From assembly GCF_023272795.1 (NCBI RefSeq), contig NZ_CP096829.1:3286001-3350000 (forward strand): a stretch of 64,000 nucleotides of DNA, in the 5' to 3' direction. Each line of letters begins with the position of its first letter. Positions within the stretch are counted from its first letter, which is position 1. Of this stretch, positions 24,000 through 33,005 are shown in pieces. The stretch is from Flavobacterium humidisoli (GTDB lineage: Bacteria > Bacteroidota > Bacteroidia > Flavobacteriales > Flavobacteriaceae). Position numbers and translations under genes: made by a program. The notes beneath the pieces are model-generated. The model was given only the letters and a program-made list of their open reading frames with translations, searched no databases and was not told where the DNA came from.

Positions 24000-26186
24000 A
24001 TGGAAATGGAACAGTTTTATTACGACAACAAAATTGTAAAAAAATTCATTTACGCCACAATACTATTTGGTGTTGTGGGTATGTTAGTGGGGCTTACCCT
24101 TGCGGTAATGTACCTTTTTCCCAACATGACAGATGGGATTTCGTGGCTTAGTTACGGCCGTTTGAGACCGTTACATACCAATGCAGTTATTTTTGCCTTT
24201 GTGGGTAATGCTTTCTTTGCTGGTATGTACTACTCGCTACAAAGATTGCTAAAAGCCAGAATGTTTAGTGATTTTTTAAGTAACCTTCATTTCTGGGGAT
24301 GGCAGTTAATTATTGTAGCAGCCGCAATTACACTTCCGTTAGGTTATACTTCTTCTAAAGAATATGCAGAGCTAGAGTGGCCAATTGATATTGCAATCGC
24401 CTTAATTTGGGTGGTAATGGGAATCAATATGATTGGAACCATGCTGCGTCGTAGAGAACGTCACTTGTATGTTGCAATCTGGTTTTATTTAGCAACATTT
24501 GTAACGGTAGCAGTACTTCATATTTTTAATAATATAGAAATTCCGGTTTCAGCTTTAAAAAGTTACTCTGTATATGCAGGTGTTCAGGATGCGCTTGTGC
24601 AATGGTGGTACGGACATAATGCGGTGGCATTCTTCCTTACAACTCCATTCTTGGGATTAATGTACTATTTCGTTCCAAAAATTGCAAACAGACCTGTTTA
24701 TTCTTATAGATTATCTATTATTCACTTTTGGTCTTTAATCTTTATATATATATGGGCAGGACCTCACCACTTATTGTATTCTGCATTGCCAAACTGGGCT
24801 CAGAATTTAGGGGTTGCATTCTCAGTAATGTTAATTGCTCCATCTTGGGGAGGTATGATCAATGGTCTTCTTACGTTAAGAGGAGCTTGGGATAAAGTTC
24901 GTGAAGAACCCGTTTTAAAATTCTTCGTAGTTGCAATTACAGGTTACGGTATGGCAACTTTTGAAGGTCCGATGTTATCTTTAAAAAATGTAAATGCTAT
25001 TGCCCACTATACAGACTGGATCGTAGCACACGTACACGTAGGTGCTTTGGCTTGGAATGGTTTCATGTCATTTGGTATCATTTATTGGTTGATTCCAAGA
25101 ATGACAAAATCGGAGTTATTCTCTAAGAAATTAGCAAACTTCCATTTCTGGATTGGGACTTTAGGTATTATTGTGTATACAATTCCGTTATATGTAGCTG
25201 GTTTCCAACAAGCATCAATGTGGAAACAATTTAATCCAGATGGTACTTTAACTTATGGTAACTTTCTTGAAACCGTAACGGCTATTATGCCAATGTATTG
25301 GATGAGAGCTATTGGAGGTAGTTTGTATCTAATAGGTATGCTGACTTTGGTTTATAATATTATTATGACTGTAAAAGCTGGTAATACAATCGAAGATGAA
25401 TTGGCTCAGGCTCCAGCTTTACAAACAATAAAAAGCAGTAGATTAAGTGGAGAGAAATTCCACTCATGGTTAGAAAGAAAACCAATCCAGTTAACCATTT
25501 TAGCAACTATTGCAATTTTAATTGGAGGTATTATTCAGATTGTTCCAACGATAATGGTAAAATCAAATATTCCGACAATTTCAAGTGTAAAACCATATAC
25601 GCCATTAGAGCTTGAAGGACGTGATTTATATATCAGAGAAGGTTGCGTTGGATGTCACTCTCAGTCAGTTCGTCCATTCAGAAGTGAGGTTGAGCGTTAT
25701 GGAGTTCAATCAAAAGCAGGTGAGTTTGTTTATGACCATCCATTCTTATGGGGATCAAAACGTACAGGTCCAGATTTGTTAAGAGTAGGTGGTAAGTATA
25801 ATGATAATTGGCATTTTAATCACATGTGGAATCCACAAAGTACATCTGCTGGATCAATTATGCCAGGTTACAAATGGTTGTTTGATAACAAACCGATGGA
25901 TATTTCATTGACTCAGAAGAAAATGCAGGCAATGATTTCTTTAGGGGTGCCATATACTCCAGAAGAGGTTGCAAATGCGCAAAGAACATTAAGAGAGCAG
26001 GCTGTTAAGATAGAAAAAAACTTAGAAAGCGATCCTGATTTTGTTAAGAGTTATGAAGACAGCCGTAAAAAAGCTGCTGCAAAAGGCGAGAAATTCATTC
26101 CGATGAACGAAAGAGAAATCGTTGCTTTAATCGCTTATATTCAAAGACTTGGTACTGATATTAAAGTAAAAGAAACTTCAAAATAA
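24000..26186 (+). CDS. ccoN: Fused cbb3 cytochrome c oxidase subunits I and II (CcoN-CcoO)
   Basis: 728 residues. The first 470 are CcoN, the catalytic subunit with 12 or more helices; haem and copper ligands are visible in RPLHTNAVIF, YGHNAVAF, AGPHHLLYSA and VAHVHVGALAWN. Residues from about 490 are CcoO, with one membrane anchor and a c-type haem site CVGCH at about 548-552 with the distal methionine in GSIMPGY (about 620). The enzyme reduces oxygen at high affinity and pumps protons. Fusion of the two subunits is common in Bacteroidota; proteobacterial enzymes keep them separate. Confidence 0.95.
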   Translation: MEMEQFYYDNKIVKKFIYATILFGVVGMLVGLTLAVMYLFPNMTDGISWLSYGRLRPLHTNAVIFAFVGNAFFAGMYYSLQRLLKARMFSDFLSNLHFWGWQLIIVAAAITLPLGYTSSKEYAELEWPIDIAIALIWVVMGINMIGTMLRRRERHLYVAIWFYLATFVTVAVLHIFNNIEIPVSALKSYSVYAGVQDALVQWWYGHNAVAFFLTTPFLGLMYYFVPKIANRPVYSYRLSIIHFWSLIFIYIWAGPHHLLYSALPNWAQNLGVAFSVMLIAPSWGGMINGLLTLRGAWDKVREEPVLKFFVVAITGYGMATFEGPMLSLKNVNAIAHYTDWIVAHVHVGALAWNGFMSFGIIYWLIPRMTKSELFSKKLANFHFWIGTLGIIVYTIPLYVAGFQQASMWKQFNPDGTLTYGNFLETVTAIMPMYWMRAIGGSLYLIGMLTLVYNIIMTVKAGNTIEDELAQAPALQTIKSSRLSGEKFHSWLERKPIQLTILATIAILIGGIIQIVPTIMVKSNIPTISSVKPYTPLELEGRDLYIREGCVGCHSQSVRPFRSEVERYGVQSKAGEFVYDHPFLWGSKRTGPDLLRVGGKYNDNWHFNHMWNPQSTSAGSIMPGYKWLFDNKPMDISLTQKKMQAMISLGVPYTPEEVANAQRTLREQAVKIEKNLESDPDFVKSYEDSRKKAAAKGEKFIPMNEREIVALIAYIQRLGTDIKVKETSK

Positions 26187-26193
26187 CAGCATT

Positions 26194-26388
26194 ATGTTTG
26201 AACAAATAAAACACAATATGGAAACAATATCGGGTATAGAAATTTACCCGATTATTTCCCTCTTAATTTTCTTCTTATTCTTTGTAGGATTAGGCGTTTG
26301 GGTATTCTCTTATAGAAAAGAAAAAATTCAAGAAATGAGTAATATACCTTTAGATGAAGGACTTAGTGTAATTACAAAAGATAGATAA
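26194..26388 (+). CDS. ccoQ: cbb3 oxidase small subunit CcoQ-like
   Basis: 64 residues with a single membrane helix (about 19-39) and a charged tail (YRKEKIQEM). CcoQ is a small stabilising subunit, poorly conserved; the call rests on size, topology and position between ccoNO and ccoP, with gaps of seven and two bases. Confidence 0.75.
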   Translation: MFEQIKHNMETISGIEIYPIISLLIFFLFFVGLGVWVFSYRKEKIQEMSNIPLDEGLSVITKDR

Positions 26389-26390
26389 AA

Positions 26391-27329
26391 ATGAAAAAGT
26401 TTTTCCCAGTATATGTTAGAGTACCGTTGATTTTCTTCATCGTATTTGCTTTGATGGAATATTTTATAGACTCAGGTGATAAGCCAGCTTTTGTAAAGTT
26501 CCCAATGGTAGCCCTCTTTTTATTTGTCTTTTTATTTATTCTGATTGCAATCGAAATTACGCTTAGCGCTGTAAATCGAGTGATGTATCAATTGCTGTCA
26601 CCAGAAGAAAAAGCGCAAAAAGAACTTGAAGAAAGTTTAAGCTTCAAAGAAAGCACTTGGTTTAAAAACCTTATGCATAAATTGACTAAAACAGAACCGA
26701 TTGAAAAAGAAGCTGATTTATTGATGGATCATGATTATGACGGAATCAAAGAATTGGATAACAATTTGCCGCCATGGTGGGTGTATCTGTTTTACATCTG
26801 TATTATTTTCGGAGTAATTTATGTGATTCGCTATGATGTTTTAGGGGCTGATGATCAAGAAATGGAGCTGAAAAAAGAAATGGCTCAAGCAAAGATTGAT
26901 GTTGCAGAATACATGAAAACAGCGCCAGATTTGATGGATGAGAAAACAGTTGTTTTGTTAACTGATGCACCAAGTTTAGAAGAAGGTAAAACAATCTTTA
27001 CAACCAATTGTGCCGCGTGCCACCGTGCTGATGCGGGAGGGCAAATCGGACCAAACCTTACAGATGATAAATGGATTTTAGGAGGAGGAATTAAAAATCT
27101 GTTCCACACCATTACAAATGGAGGTAGAGACGGTAAGGGGATGATTGCCTGGAAAGGAACCCTTAAGCCAAAAGAAATACAAAAAGTTGCAAGTTATATT
27201 TTGTCTTTACAAGGAAGTAATCCTAAAGATCCAAAAGAATCAGAAGGAGAAGTTTGGGTAGATGATAGTGCTCCCAAAAAAGATGCGGCCACTGCAGCAC
27301 CAAAAGATACCACAGAAGTTAAAAAATAA
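26391..27329 (+). CDS. ccoP: cbb3 oxidase subunit III CcoP, mono-haem form
   Basis: 312 residues. Two N-terminal hydrophobic segments (about 9-22 and 34-55), a FixP-type region with NNLPPWWVYLFYICIIFGVI (about 125-144), then a periplasmic cytochrome c domain with one haem site, NCAACH at about 206-211, and NGGRDGKGMIAWKG holding the distal methionine. Proteobacterial CcoP has two such domains, so here one is absent. The C-terminal tail (DSAPKKDAATAAPKDTTEVKK) is low complexity. It delivers electrons to the CcoO haem. Confidence 0.9.
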   Translation: MKKFFPVYVRVPLIFFIVFALMEYFIDSGDKPAFVKFPMVALFLFVFLFILIAIEITLSAVNRVMYQLLSPEEKAQKELEESLSFKESTWFKNLMHKLTKTEPIEKEADLLMDHDYDGIKELDNNLPPWWVYLFYICIIFGVIYVIRYDVLGADDQEMELKKEMAQAKIDVAEYMKTAPDLMDEKTVVLLTDAPSLEEGKTIFTTNCAACHRADAGGQIGPNLTDDKWILGGGIKNLFHTITNGGRDGKGMIAWKGTLKPKEIQKVASYILSLQGSNPKDPKESEGEVWVDDSAPKKDAATAAPKDTTEVKK

Positions 27330-27339
27330 TTAGAATATC

Positions 27340-28758
27340 ATGTCAAATTTACCAGACGAAGCTTTTAGAGATACCATTGGAACAATAGATGAAGGTGGAA
27401 AACGAAAATTTATATTTCCTAAAAAACCGTCTGGTAAATTTTATGATTATAGAAAAATTGTCAGTTATGTTTTATTGGCAATTTTATTTGTAAATCCTTT
27501 TATTAAGGTTAATGGGAATCAATTTATGATGTTCAATATTATCGAACGTCGCTTTAATATTTTTGGATTCCCTTTTTGGCCACAGGATTTTTATCTCTTC
27601 GTAATTTCAATGCTTGTCGGCGTTGTATTTGTCATTTTATTTACGGTTGTTTTCGGAAGAATTTTTTGTGGCTGGATCTGCCCGCAGACTATTTTCCTCG
27701 AAATGGTTTTCCGCCGCATAGAATATGCGATTGATGGAGATCGTGGATCTCAGAGTCGTTTAGCAAAACAAGAATGGAATGCTGAGAAAATTAGAAAACG
27801 AGTTTTAAAATGGACGATTTTCTTCTTAATCTCTTTTCTTATTGCCAATATCTTTTTGGCATATTTGGTGGGAAGCGATGCTTTGTTTTTGATGATTGAA
27901 CAGGGTCCGATAAAACAAGCAAGCAATTTTATAGCATTACTAATATTTACTGGAGTTTTCTATTTTGTCTTTGTATGGTTTCGCGAGCAGGTTTGCATTA
28001 TTGCTTGTCCGTACGGAAGATTGCAAGGGGTTCTTTTAGATAATAAATCGATTAATGTTGCCTACGACTTTGTTCGTGGTGAAAAAGAAGAAGGGCGTGC
28101 AAAATTTAATAAAAAAGAAGATAGAGCATTAACAGGAAAAGGAGATTGTATTGATTGTCTTCAATGTGTTCATGTTTGCCCTATGGGAATTGACATTAGA
28201 AATGGAACACAGTTAGAATGTACAAATTGTACAGCTTGTATCGATGAATGCGATCATATTATGGAATCTGTTGGATTGCCAAAAGGTCTTATTCGCTACG
28301 CTTCTGAAGATGAAATTGCCAAAAAAGAACCTTTTAGGTTTACAGCAAGAATGAAAGGTTATACAGCTGTTCTCTTTATTTTATTGAGTATTTTTGTTGG
28401 AATGCTGTTTTTAAGAACAGACGTTCAAGCGGTAGTTTTACGTTTACCTGGTCAGTTGTTCCAGCATAATGGAGAAAAAATTAGTAATGTTTACACGTAT
28501 AAAATTGTAAACAAAACAATGAAAGATTACAACGATATTCATTTTGAATTAATAGATCAGAAGGGAGAAATTAAAAATGTTGGAAAGAGACATTTTAAGG
28601 TTCCAAAAGAAGGAATTTCTCAAGGAACATTATTCATAGAAATCGATGAAGTTTTGTTAGAAAGTGATAAAACAAAGGTAAAAATAGGGGTTTACAACGG
28701 TTCTGAACTCATAGAAACAACAACAACAAATTTCTTAGGACCGCGTAGTTTTAATTAA
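27340..28758 (+). CDS. ccoG: CcoG/FixG-type iron-sulfur membrane protein
   Basis: 472 residues. N-terminal membrane helices contain the CGWICPQTIFLE and IACPYGRLQG motifs of the NapH/FixG group. In the middle is a two-cluster ferredoxin region, CIDCLQCVHVCPMGIDIR and CTNCTACIDECD, for two 4Fe-4S clusters. The C-terminus is an immunoglobulin-like periplasmic domain after a last membrane helix. CcoG reduces Cu(II) so copper can be handed to the oxidase. It follows ccoP by about 10 bases. Confidence 0.92.
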   Translation: MSNLPDEAFRDTIGTIDEGGKRKFIFPKKPSGKFYDYRKIVSYVLLAILFVNPFIKVNGNQFMMFNIIERRFNIFGFPFWPQDFYLFVISMLVGVVFVILFTVVFGRIFCGWICPQTIFLEMVFRRIEYAIDGDRGSQSRLAKQEWNAEKIRKRVLKWTIFFLISFLIANIFLAYLVGSDALFLMIEQGPIKQASNFIALLIFTGVFYFVFVWFREQVCIIACPYGRLQGVLLDNKSINVAYDFVRGEKEEGRAKFNKKEDRALTGKGDCIDCLQCVHVCPMGIDIRNGTQLECTNCTACIDECDHIMESVGLPKGLIRYASEDEIAKKEPFRFTARMKGYTAVLFILLSIFVGMLFLRTDVQAVVLRLPGQLFQHNGEKISNVYTYKIVNKTMKDYNDIHFELIDQKGEIKNVGKRHFKVPKEGISQGTLFIEIDEVLLESDKTKVKIGVYNGSELIETTTTNFLGPRSFN

Positions 28759-28770
28759 AAATATAGTATT

Positions 28771-29220
28771 ATGAAATTTAATTGGGGAACTGGAATTGTC
28801 ATTGCATTCGGATTGTTTATGACATTTATTTTATATTTTGTTTTTGAAGTGCAGTCAAATTCTAAGTACGATAATGATCTGGTAGTTGAAGAATATTACA
28901 AACACGATACGCACTTTCAGGACGAAATGGCAAGAATTCAAAATGCACACGATTTACAGCATAAACCATCAATAAAATATACAGAAGAAGGTGTGGCGGT
29001 AATTTTTCCTGCAGGATTTGAAAGTGATAAGGTGAAAGGGAATATTCAGCTCTATAGACCTTCAAACAAAAAATTCGATTTTAACACTCAAATTGCTTTA
29101 ACCAATTCAGAAATTATTATTCCGCAGAAAAAATTATTGAAAGGACGCTGGGATGTTAATATGGAATGGCAGTATGAAGGTAAAAAATATCTCACTAAAG
29201 AAGTTATTTACGTAAACTAA
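28771..29220 (+). CDS. ccoH: FixH/CcoH family protein
   Basis: 149 residues with one N-terminal membrane helix (about 5-24) and a periplasmic beta-sandwich containing KYDNDLVVEEYYKHD (about 31-45) and GRWDVNMEWQYEGKKY (about 127-142). Both are characteristic of FixH, a membrane protein needed for cbb3 assembly, likely in copper delivery. It lies between ccoG and the SafE-like gene with gaps of 12 and six bases. Confidence 0.88.
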   Translation: MKFNWGTGIVIAFGLFMTFILYFVFEVQSNSKYDNDLVVEEYYKHDTHFQDEMARIQNAHDLQHKPSIKYTEEGVAVIFPAGFESDKVKGNIQLYRPSNKKFDFNTQIALTNSEIIIPQKKLLKGRWDVNMEWQYEGKKYLTKEVIYVN

Positions 29221-29226
29221 AATAAA

Positions 29227-29928
29227 ATGTTATTCTCTGCTTTCTTTTTGGGTTTAATCAGTAGTCTGCACTGTGTTGGAATGTGCGGGCCAATTGCGAT
29301 GATGCTTCCTGTGGACAGGCAAAATGAAGCTAAAAGAGTAACGCAGATTATGACCTATCATTTTGGTCGGTTAACTGCTTATTCGGCAATTGGGTTAATT
29401 TTTGGATTGCTCGGAAGAGGTTTTTTTCTCGCAGGATTACAGCAGAAAATGTCAATAATTATTGGTGTAATTATGATTGTTGTGGTTTTGATTCCTGAGA
29501 AGAAATTTGCGCAATACAATTTTTCTAAGCCAGTATACAAAATCATTTCTAAAATTAAAGCAAATTTGGGAAGTCAGTTTAAAAACAAGAGTTATAAATC
29601 TCTTTTTACAATTGGTCTTCTAAACGGATTTTTGCCTTGCGGTATGGTGTACGTAGCTTTGTTTGGAGCAATTGCAATGCAGAGTGCAGGTTTTGGGGTG
29701 CTTTATATGCTTTTGTTTGGAATCGGAACAATTCCTTTGATGACTATTGTAGTGTATGTCAATACATTGCTGAAACTGCCTTTCAGAAACAAAATTCAAA
29801 AGGCAATTCCTTATGTAGCAGTTATAATTGGAGTTTTATTTATCCTTAGAGGATTAGGATTAGGTATTCCGTATATTTCTCCTTCAAACATGAGTTTATT
29901 TGTACAGCAGACTCCAAACTGCCACTAA
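29227..29928 (+). CDS. TauE/SafE-like membrane protein (CcoA/UreH-like)
   Basis: 233 residues with six predicted membrane helices. The first has SSLHCVGMCGPIAMML with HCxGMCG, a motif of the SafE/DsbD-like family that occurs beside cbb3 and nos genes and is thought to aid copper or redox handling in oxidase maturation. A second cysteine-containing loop LNGFLPCGMVYVALFGA (about residue 137) completes the family pattern. The gene closes the cco cluster. Whether it transports copper, as CcoA does in other bacteria, cannot be read from the sequence. Confidence 0.85.
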   Translation: MLFSAFFLGLISSLHCVGMCGPIAMMLPVDRQNEAKRVTQIMTYHFGRLTAYSAIGLIFGLLGRGFFLAGLQQKMSIIIGVIMIVVVLIPEKKFAQYNFSKPVYKIISKIKANLGSQFKNKSYKSLFTIGLLNGFLPCGMVYVALFGAIAMQSAGFGVLYMLLFGIGTIPLMTIVVYVNTLLKLPFRNKIQKAIPYVAVIIGVLFILRGLGLGIPYISPSNMSLFVQQTPNCH

Positions 29929-29947
29929 AAAGATATTTAAAAAGATT

Positions 29948-31312
29948 TTATACAGTCATCGAAAACAAATTTGTTTCCGGTGACTTTCTTTTTAGATGTA
30001 AATCAAAAGCCATACAAATATTGCGGACAAAAGGTCTTCCTTCTTCTGTAATTTTGATTTTATTATTTTCTATAATAATTAAATTATCGTTTTCAATTTC
30101 TTTTAAAGCAATTATAACCTCAGGAAGTTCGGCGAAATTTAGAGATTCACCAGTCCAGGAAGTCTCCAATTCACAGGTTAAATTCAGAATATGTTTTCTA
30201 ATGGTTAGATCTTCATTGTTCAAAATATGACCTTTTACAACAGGAAGTTTGTCAGACTCTAAAATCTCGTAATATTCTTCTAGGTTTTTGGTGTTTTGTG
30301 CAAAACTATACCAGCTGTCGCTAATAGAAGATACGCCAAGTCCAATCATAACCTGTGTTTTAGAAGCACTATAACCCATGAAGTTTCTGTGCAGATTTCC
30401 ATTATGCGCGGCTTTATATAAACTATCTTTTGCTAAAGCAAAATGATCCATGCCAATTTCATGATAACCGTTTTGAATTAAGAGTTTTTTGCCAATTTCA
30501 TACAGTTTTCTTTTTTCCGAATCTTTAGGAAGATTCTCGTCATTAAAACCACGTTGTCCATTCCCTTTTATCCAAGGCACGTGTGCATAACTGTAAAATG
30601 CTAGTCTGTCTGGTTTTAATGAGTTGGTTTTTTCAACTGTATCTATTACATCTTCGATGGTTTGAAACGGAAGTCCAAAGATAATATCGTGTCCGATTGA
30701 AGTGTAGCCAATTTCTTTTGCCCAAAAAGTCACTTTGGCAACATTATGAAATGGCTGAATTCTATTTATAGCTTTTTGAACAGTTGTAGAGTAATCTTGA
30801 ACTCCAAAACTTACTCGGCGAAAGCCTAATTCGTACAGTTTTTTAAGCTGTTCGTAAGTTGTATTGTTTGGGTGTCCTTCAAAACTAAACTCATGATTTT
30901 CGGCTTTTACAGCATTTTCAAAAATTCCGTTTATAAGGTTCTCCAAGTTTTCTTTTGAAAAGAATGTTGGAGTTCCTCCGCCTAAATGTATTTCTTTAAT
31001 AACTGGTTTTTCAGGAAGTAAATGACAGTACATTTTCCATTCCTTAAGAACTGCCTGAATGTATTTCTCTTCTACTGAATGATTTTTAGTAATACGTTTG
31101 TTGCATCCGCAGAAAGTGCACATGCTTTCGCAAAAAGGAAGGTGAATGTATAAACTGATTCCGTTCTTTGAATTGCTTTCTGAGAATGATTGTTTTAAAG
31201 TAGTAATCCATTTTTCTGCTGTAAAAGCAGCTTCGTTCCAATATGGAACTGTCGGGTAACTAGTATATCTTGGACCTGGGACATTGTACTTTTGTGTCAA
31301 AGAAATTTTCAT
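29948..31312 (-). CDS. hemN: Oxygen-independent coproporphyrinogen III oxidase
   Basis: 454 residues. A radical SAM enzyme that makes protoporphyrinogen when oxygen is scarce. It has YNVPGPRYTSYPTVPYW at the N-terminus, the 4Fe-4S motif CESMCTFCGC (CxxxCxxC, followed by the second C that distinguishes true HemN from HemW), GGGTPTFF, and RVSFGVQDYS. The C-terminal HemN domain is present. I choose the ATG at 31312, since MKISLTQKYNVPG is the normal opening; two other ATGs lie up to eight codons upstream. Its promoter has an FNR-type palindrome, and it converges on the cco operon it supports. Confidence 0.92.
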   Translation of the reverse strand: MKISLTQKYNVPGPRYTSYPTVPYWNEAAFTAEKWITTLKQSFSESNSKNGISLYIHLPFCESMCTFCGCNKRITKNHSVEEKYIQAVLKEWKMYCHLLPEKPVIKEIHLGGGTPTFFSKENLENLINGIFENAVKAENHEFSFEGHPNNTTYEQLKKLYELGFRRVSFGVQDYSTTVQKAINRIQPFHNVAKVTFWAKEIGYTSIGHDIIFGLPFQTIEDVIDTVEKTNSLKPDRLAFYSYAHVPWIKGNGQRGFNDENLPKDSEKRKLYEIGKKLLIQNGYHEIGMDHFALAKDSLYKAAHNGNLHRNFMGYSASKTQVMIGLGVSSISDSWYSFAQNTKNLEEYYEILESDKLPVVKGHILNNEDLTIRKHILNLTCELETSWTGESLNFAELPEVIIALKEIENDNLIIIENNKIKITEEGRPFVRNICMAFDLHLKRKSPETNLFSMTV

Positions 31313-31333
31313 AACGACGGATTTAGTTTTCAT

Positions 31334-31377
31334 CAAAATTAAAACTTAAGGCGAAGACATAAAATGACAAATATCAT
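31334..31377 (-). promoter_or_regulatory. FNR-type palindrome plus -7 element before hemN
   Basis: ATGACAAATATCAT (31364-31377) is a TGAY-N4-RTCA palindrome. On the minus strand TAATTTTG (31341 to 31334) is a full -7 match with its first base 29.5 bases from the palindrome centre, the same as at ccoS. Confidence 0.75.
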
Positions 31378-31387
31378 ATAACTTGTA

Positions 31388-31417
31388 AAAAAAAGAGACC
31401 CAAAATTGAGTCTCTTT
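31388..31417 (-). terminator. Hairpin terminator (AAAGAGAC/GTCTCTTT)
   Basis: An 8-bp perfect stem with a 10-base loop lies after the stop of the 158-residue membrane protein and before the hemN promoter. Confidence 0.65.
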
Positions 31418-31431
31418 ACTGAATTAAATAA

Positions 31432-31908
31432 CTAACGTGATATAGAATCTTGGATGATTTTAAGCCATTTTTTCGCAAACTGATGATCTTGATAGACACT
31501 AATCTGTTTGATGCGGTCATCATCAAAATCATAGAATGGAATTAATATTTTTTTAGATGTTTCTTTTTCTTGAAACTCGAAATCAATTTTGATAATTGTA
31601 TCTGAACCAGCATCTGTTGTCGGAATTAATTTGCTGGAAGCAATTGTATTTAAGTCGACATAGGTTGATTCCTGTTGATTTGGATTGAAATTCATCAAAA
31701 TGAATTTATTGTTTTTCTGATCAATCGTTAAAGTCTTATTGTTAATTGATTCTGTCAAGTCAAAATCTTCTGGATGATTTGGATTGAATCTTTTCTTGAT
31801 GTTTAAAATTCTTGATTTGCTAGCTGCAGATGAGCGCGCAGAAAAATATATTGGGATAGCGACAATAATCAGAATCACAATACCCATAATGGTGGTAGTA
31901 GTTTCCAT
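31432..31908 (-). CDS. Hypothetical membrane-anchored protein
   Basis: 158 residues with one N-terminal membrane helix (about 7-24), then a basic linker and a soluble domain with alternating beta strands (SRILNIKKRF, KTLTIDQKNNKFILMNF, TIIKIDFEF, KILIPFYDF). The HQFAKKWLKIIQD end is helical. I do not recognise a family. It resembles in layout the 158-residue protein at 58835-59311, but no specific shared motif was seen. Function unknown. Confidence 0.6.
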   Translation of the reverse strand: METTTTIMGIVILIIVAIPIYFSARSSAASKSRILNIKKRFNPNHPEDFDLTESINNKTLTIDQKNNKFILMNFNPNQQESTYVDLNTIASSKLIPTTDAGSDTIIKIDFEFQEKETSKKILIPFYDFDDDRIKQISVYQDHQFAKKWLKIIQDSISR

Positions 31909-32017
31909 GATGTTTTTTAATGAAATAAATAAATGATATGCAAAGCGGTTTTCGGTTTGAAAACGGCTCGTTAAGTGCTTGAAGAATAGATCTTCTAAAG
32001 AAAGATCAAGTATTTAT

Positions 32018-32365
32018 TTACCAGAAAAAATGGAAAGCATAGAGTATGACCGAAACCTTTTTACTTTGAGTGGTAAAGAGTTTAGTATATGCTGTGTTAT
32101 AAGCAACAGTTTGATGCTGTGGAATTAGTGGTAAAAGTGTGTCAAAACATTTAATAATTCCGCTAGGATTTGTTTTGATGTTTGCTGCAAACTGATAACT
32201 TCCTTGAGGCTGTATAAATGCAGACGAATCTAAAATGTCTTTACAGAAATTGGTATCCGATTTTTCTGTTTCGATTATGCGTGCAGAAACTTGGTCTGCC
32301 TGATAAGCAAACAATCCCGCTAGCAAAAGCGTAATAAAAATAACGGTTTTACGAATCCAATTCAT
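32018..32365 (-). CDS. Hypothetical secreted or membrane-anchored protein
   Basis: 115 residues. The start MNWIRKTVIFITLLLAGLFAYQ looks like a signal peptide or membrane anchor (about 8-20). The mature part contains two cysteines (NFCKDIL, IIKCFDTLL), which could form a disulfide if exported. No named family recognised. The gene sits alone between the hypothetical protein and DoxX. Confidence 0.5.
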   Translation of the reverse strand: MNWIRKTVIFITLLLAGLFAYQADQVSARIIETEKSDTNFCKDILDSSAFIQPQGSYQFAANIKTNPSGIIKCFDTLLPLIPQHQTVAYNTAYTKLFTTQSKKVSVILYAFHFFW

Positions 32366-32429
32366 GCCGGCGAATTTAAGTCATAAAACGCAATTAAAGA
32401 AATTTTATAGAATTAATTAACACTCAAAA

Positions 32430-32456
32430 AAAAGTCCCCAATAAAATGGGGGCTTA
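32430..32456 (-). terminator. Short GC-rich terminator after the DoxX gene
   Basis: AAGTCCCC pairs with GGGGGCTT across an 8-base loop with a T-run on the minus strand. Confidence 0.65.
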
Positions 32457-32460
32457 AAGG

Positions 32461-32883
32461 TTATTGTTGCATTTTAAAATAATAATCTGCCGAGTGTTTA
32501 CCGCTCCCATAGAATAGGAAAAAGATGCAGACAAATAAAATGATTAATGCTAAAACTAAACTTTCGGAGTGCATTTGTCCCATAAAGTTAATGAGCACAG
32601 CCCCAAATAAAATGGGTAATTGAGCTGCAATTGCCCATCTGGTTAAAAGTCCAAAAATAATCATTATACCACCAATCATGTGGGCAGGAGCAATGTAATG
32701 CAGCATAAACATACCTCCGCCATACTTATCGATAGGGGAAATCAAATCATGCAGGTATTGAATATTGGTGACGAAAGAGACACCTTTCATAAATAAAAAT
32801 CCACCCAAAACAATACGTACTAAATCAACTGGTAAATAAGTGTGCGAATTTGCCCATTTATTCAAACTTTTTACATTTTCCAT
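32461..32883 (-). CDS. DoxX family membrane protein
   Basis: 140 residues with four membrane helices. It starts with a short soluble part, then VDLVRIVLGGFLFMKGVSFV (about 19-38), GGGMFMLHYIAPAHMIGGIMIIFGLLTRWA, and the last helix LVLALIILFVCIFFLFYG. The R-x-x-L-G-x-x-F-x-x-K-G start and G-L-x-T-R loop are usual in DoxX. Family members include a thiosulfate:quinone oxidoreductase subunit and many of unknown role; the substrate cannot be told here. Confidence 0.8.
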   Translation of the reverse strand: MENVKSLNKWANSHTYLPVDLVRIVLGGFLFMKGVSFVTNIQYLHDLISPIDKYGGGMFMLHYIAPAHMIGGIMIIFGLLTRWAIAAQLPILFGAVLINFMGQMHSESLVLALIILFVCIFFLFYGSGKHSADYYFKMQQ

Positions 32884-33005
32884 GATGTTGTGTGATTAAA
32901 AATTACATACTAAGTTACTAATTTTTAGTGATATGCGTATTTTTTACAACTGAAAAATAAGTTTTTTGCTTTTTATTTAACGTCTTGTTGAGAATTCTTA
33001 AATCA

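Noticed and set aside
29948..31312. HemW-type enzyme (haem chaperone) instead of HemN
   Set aside because: The CxxxCxxCxC motif and the N-terminal YNVPGPRYTSYP block are those of HemN.
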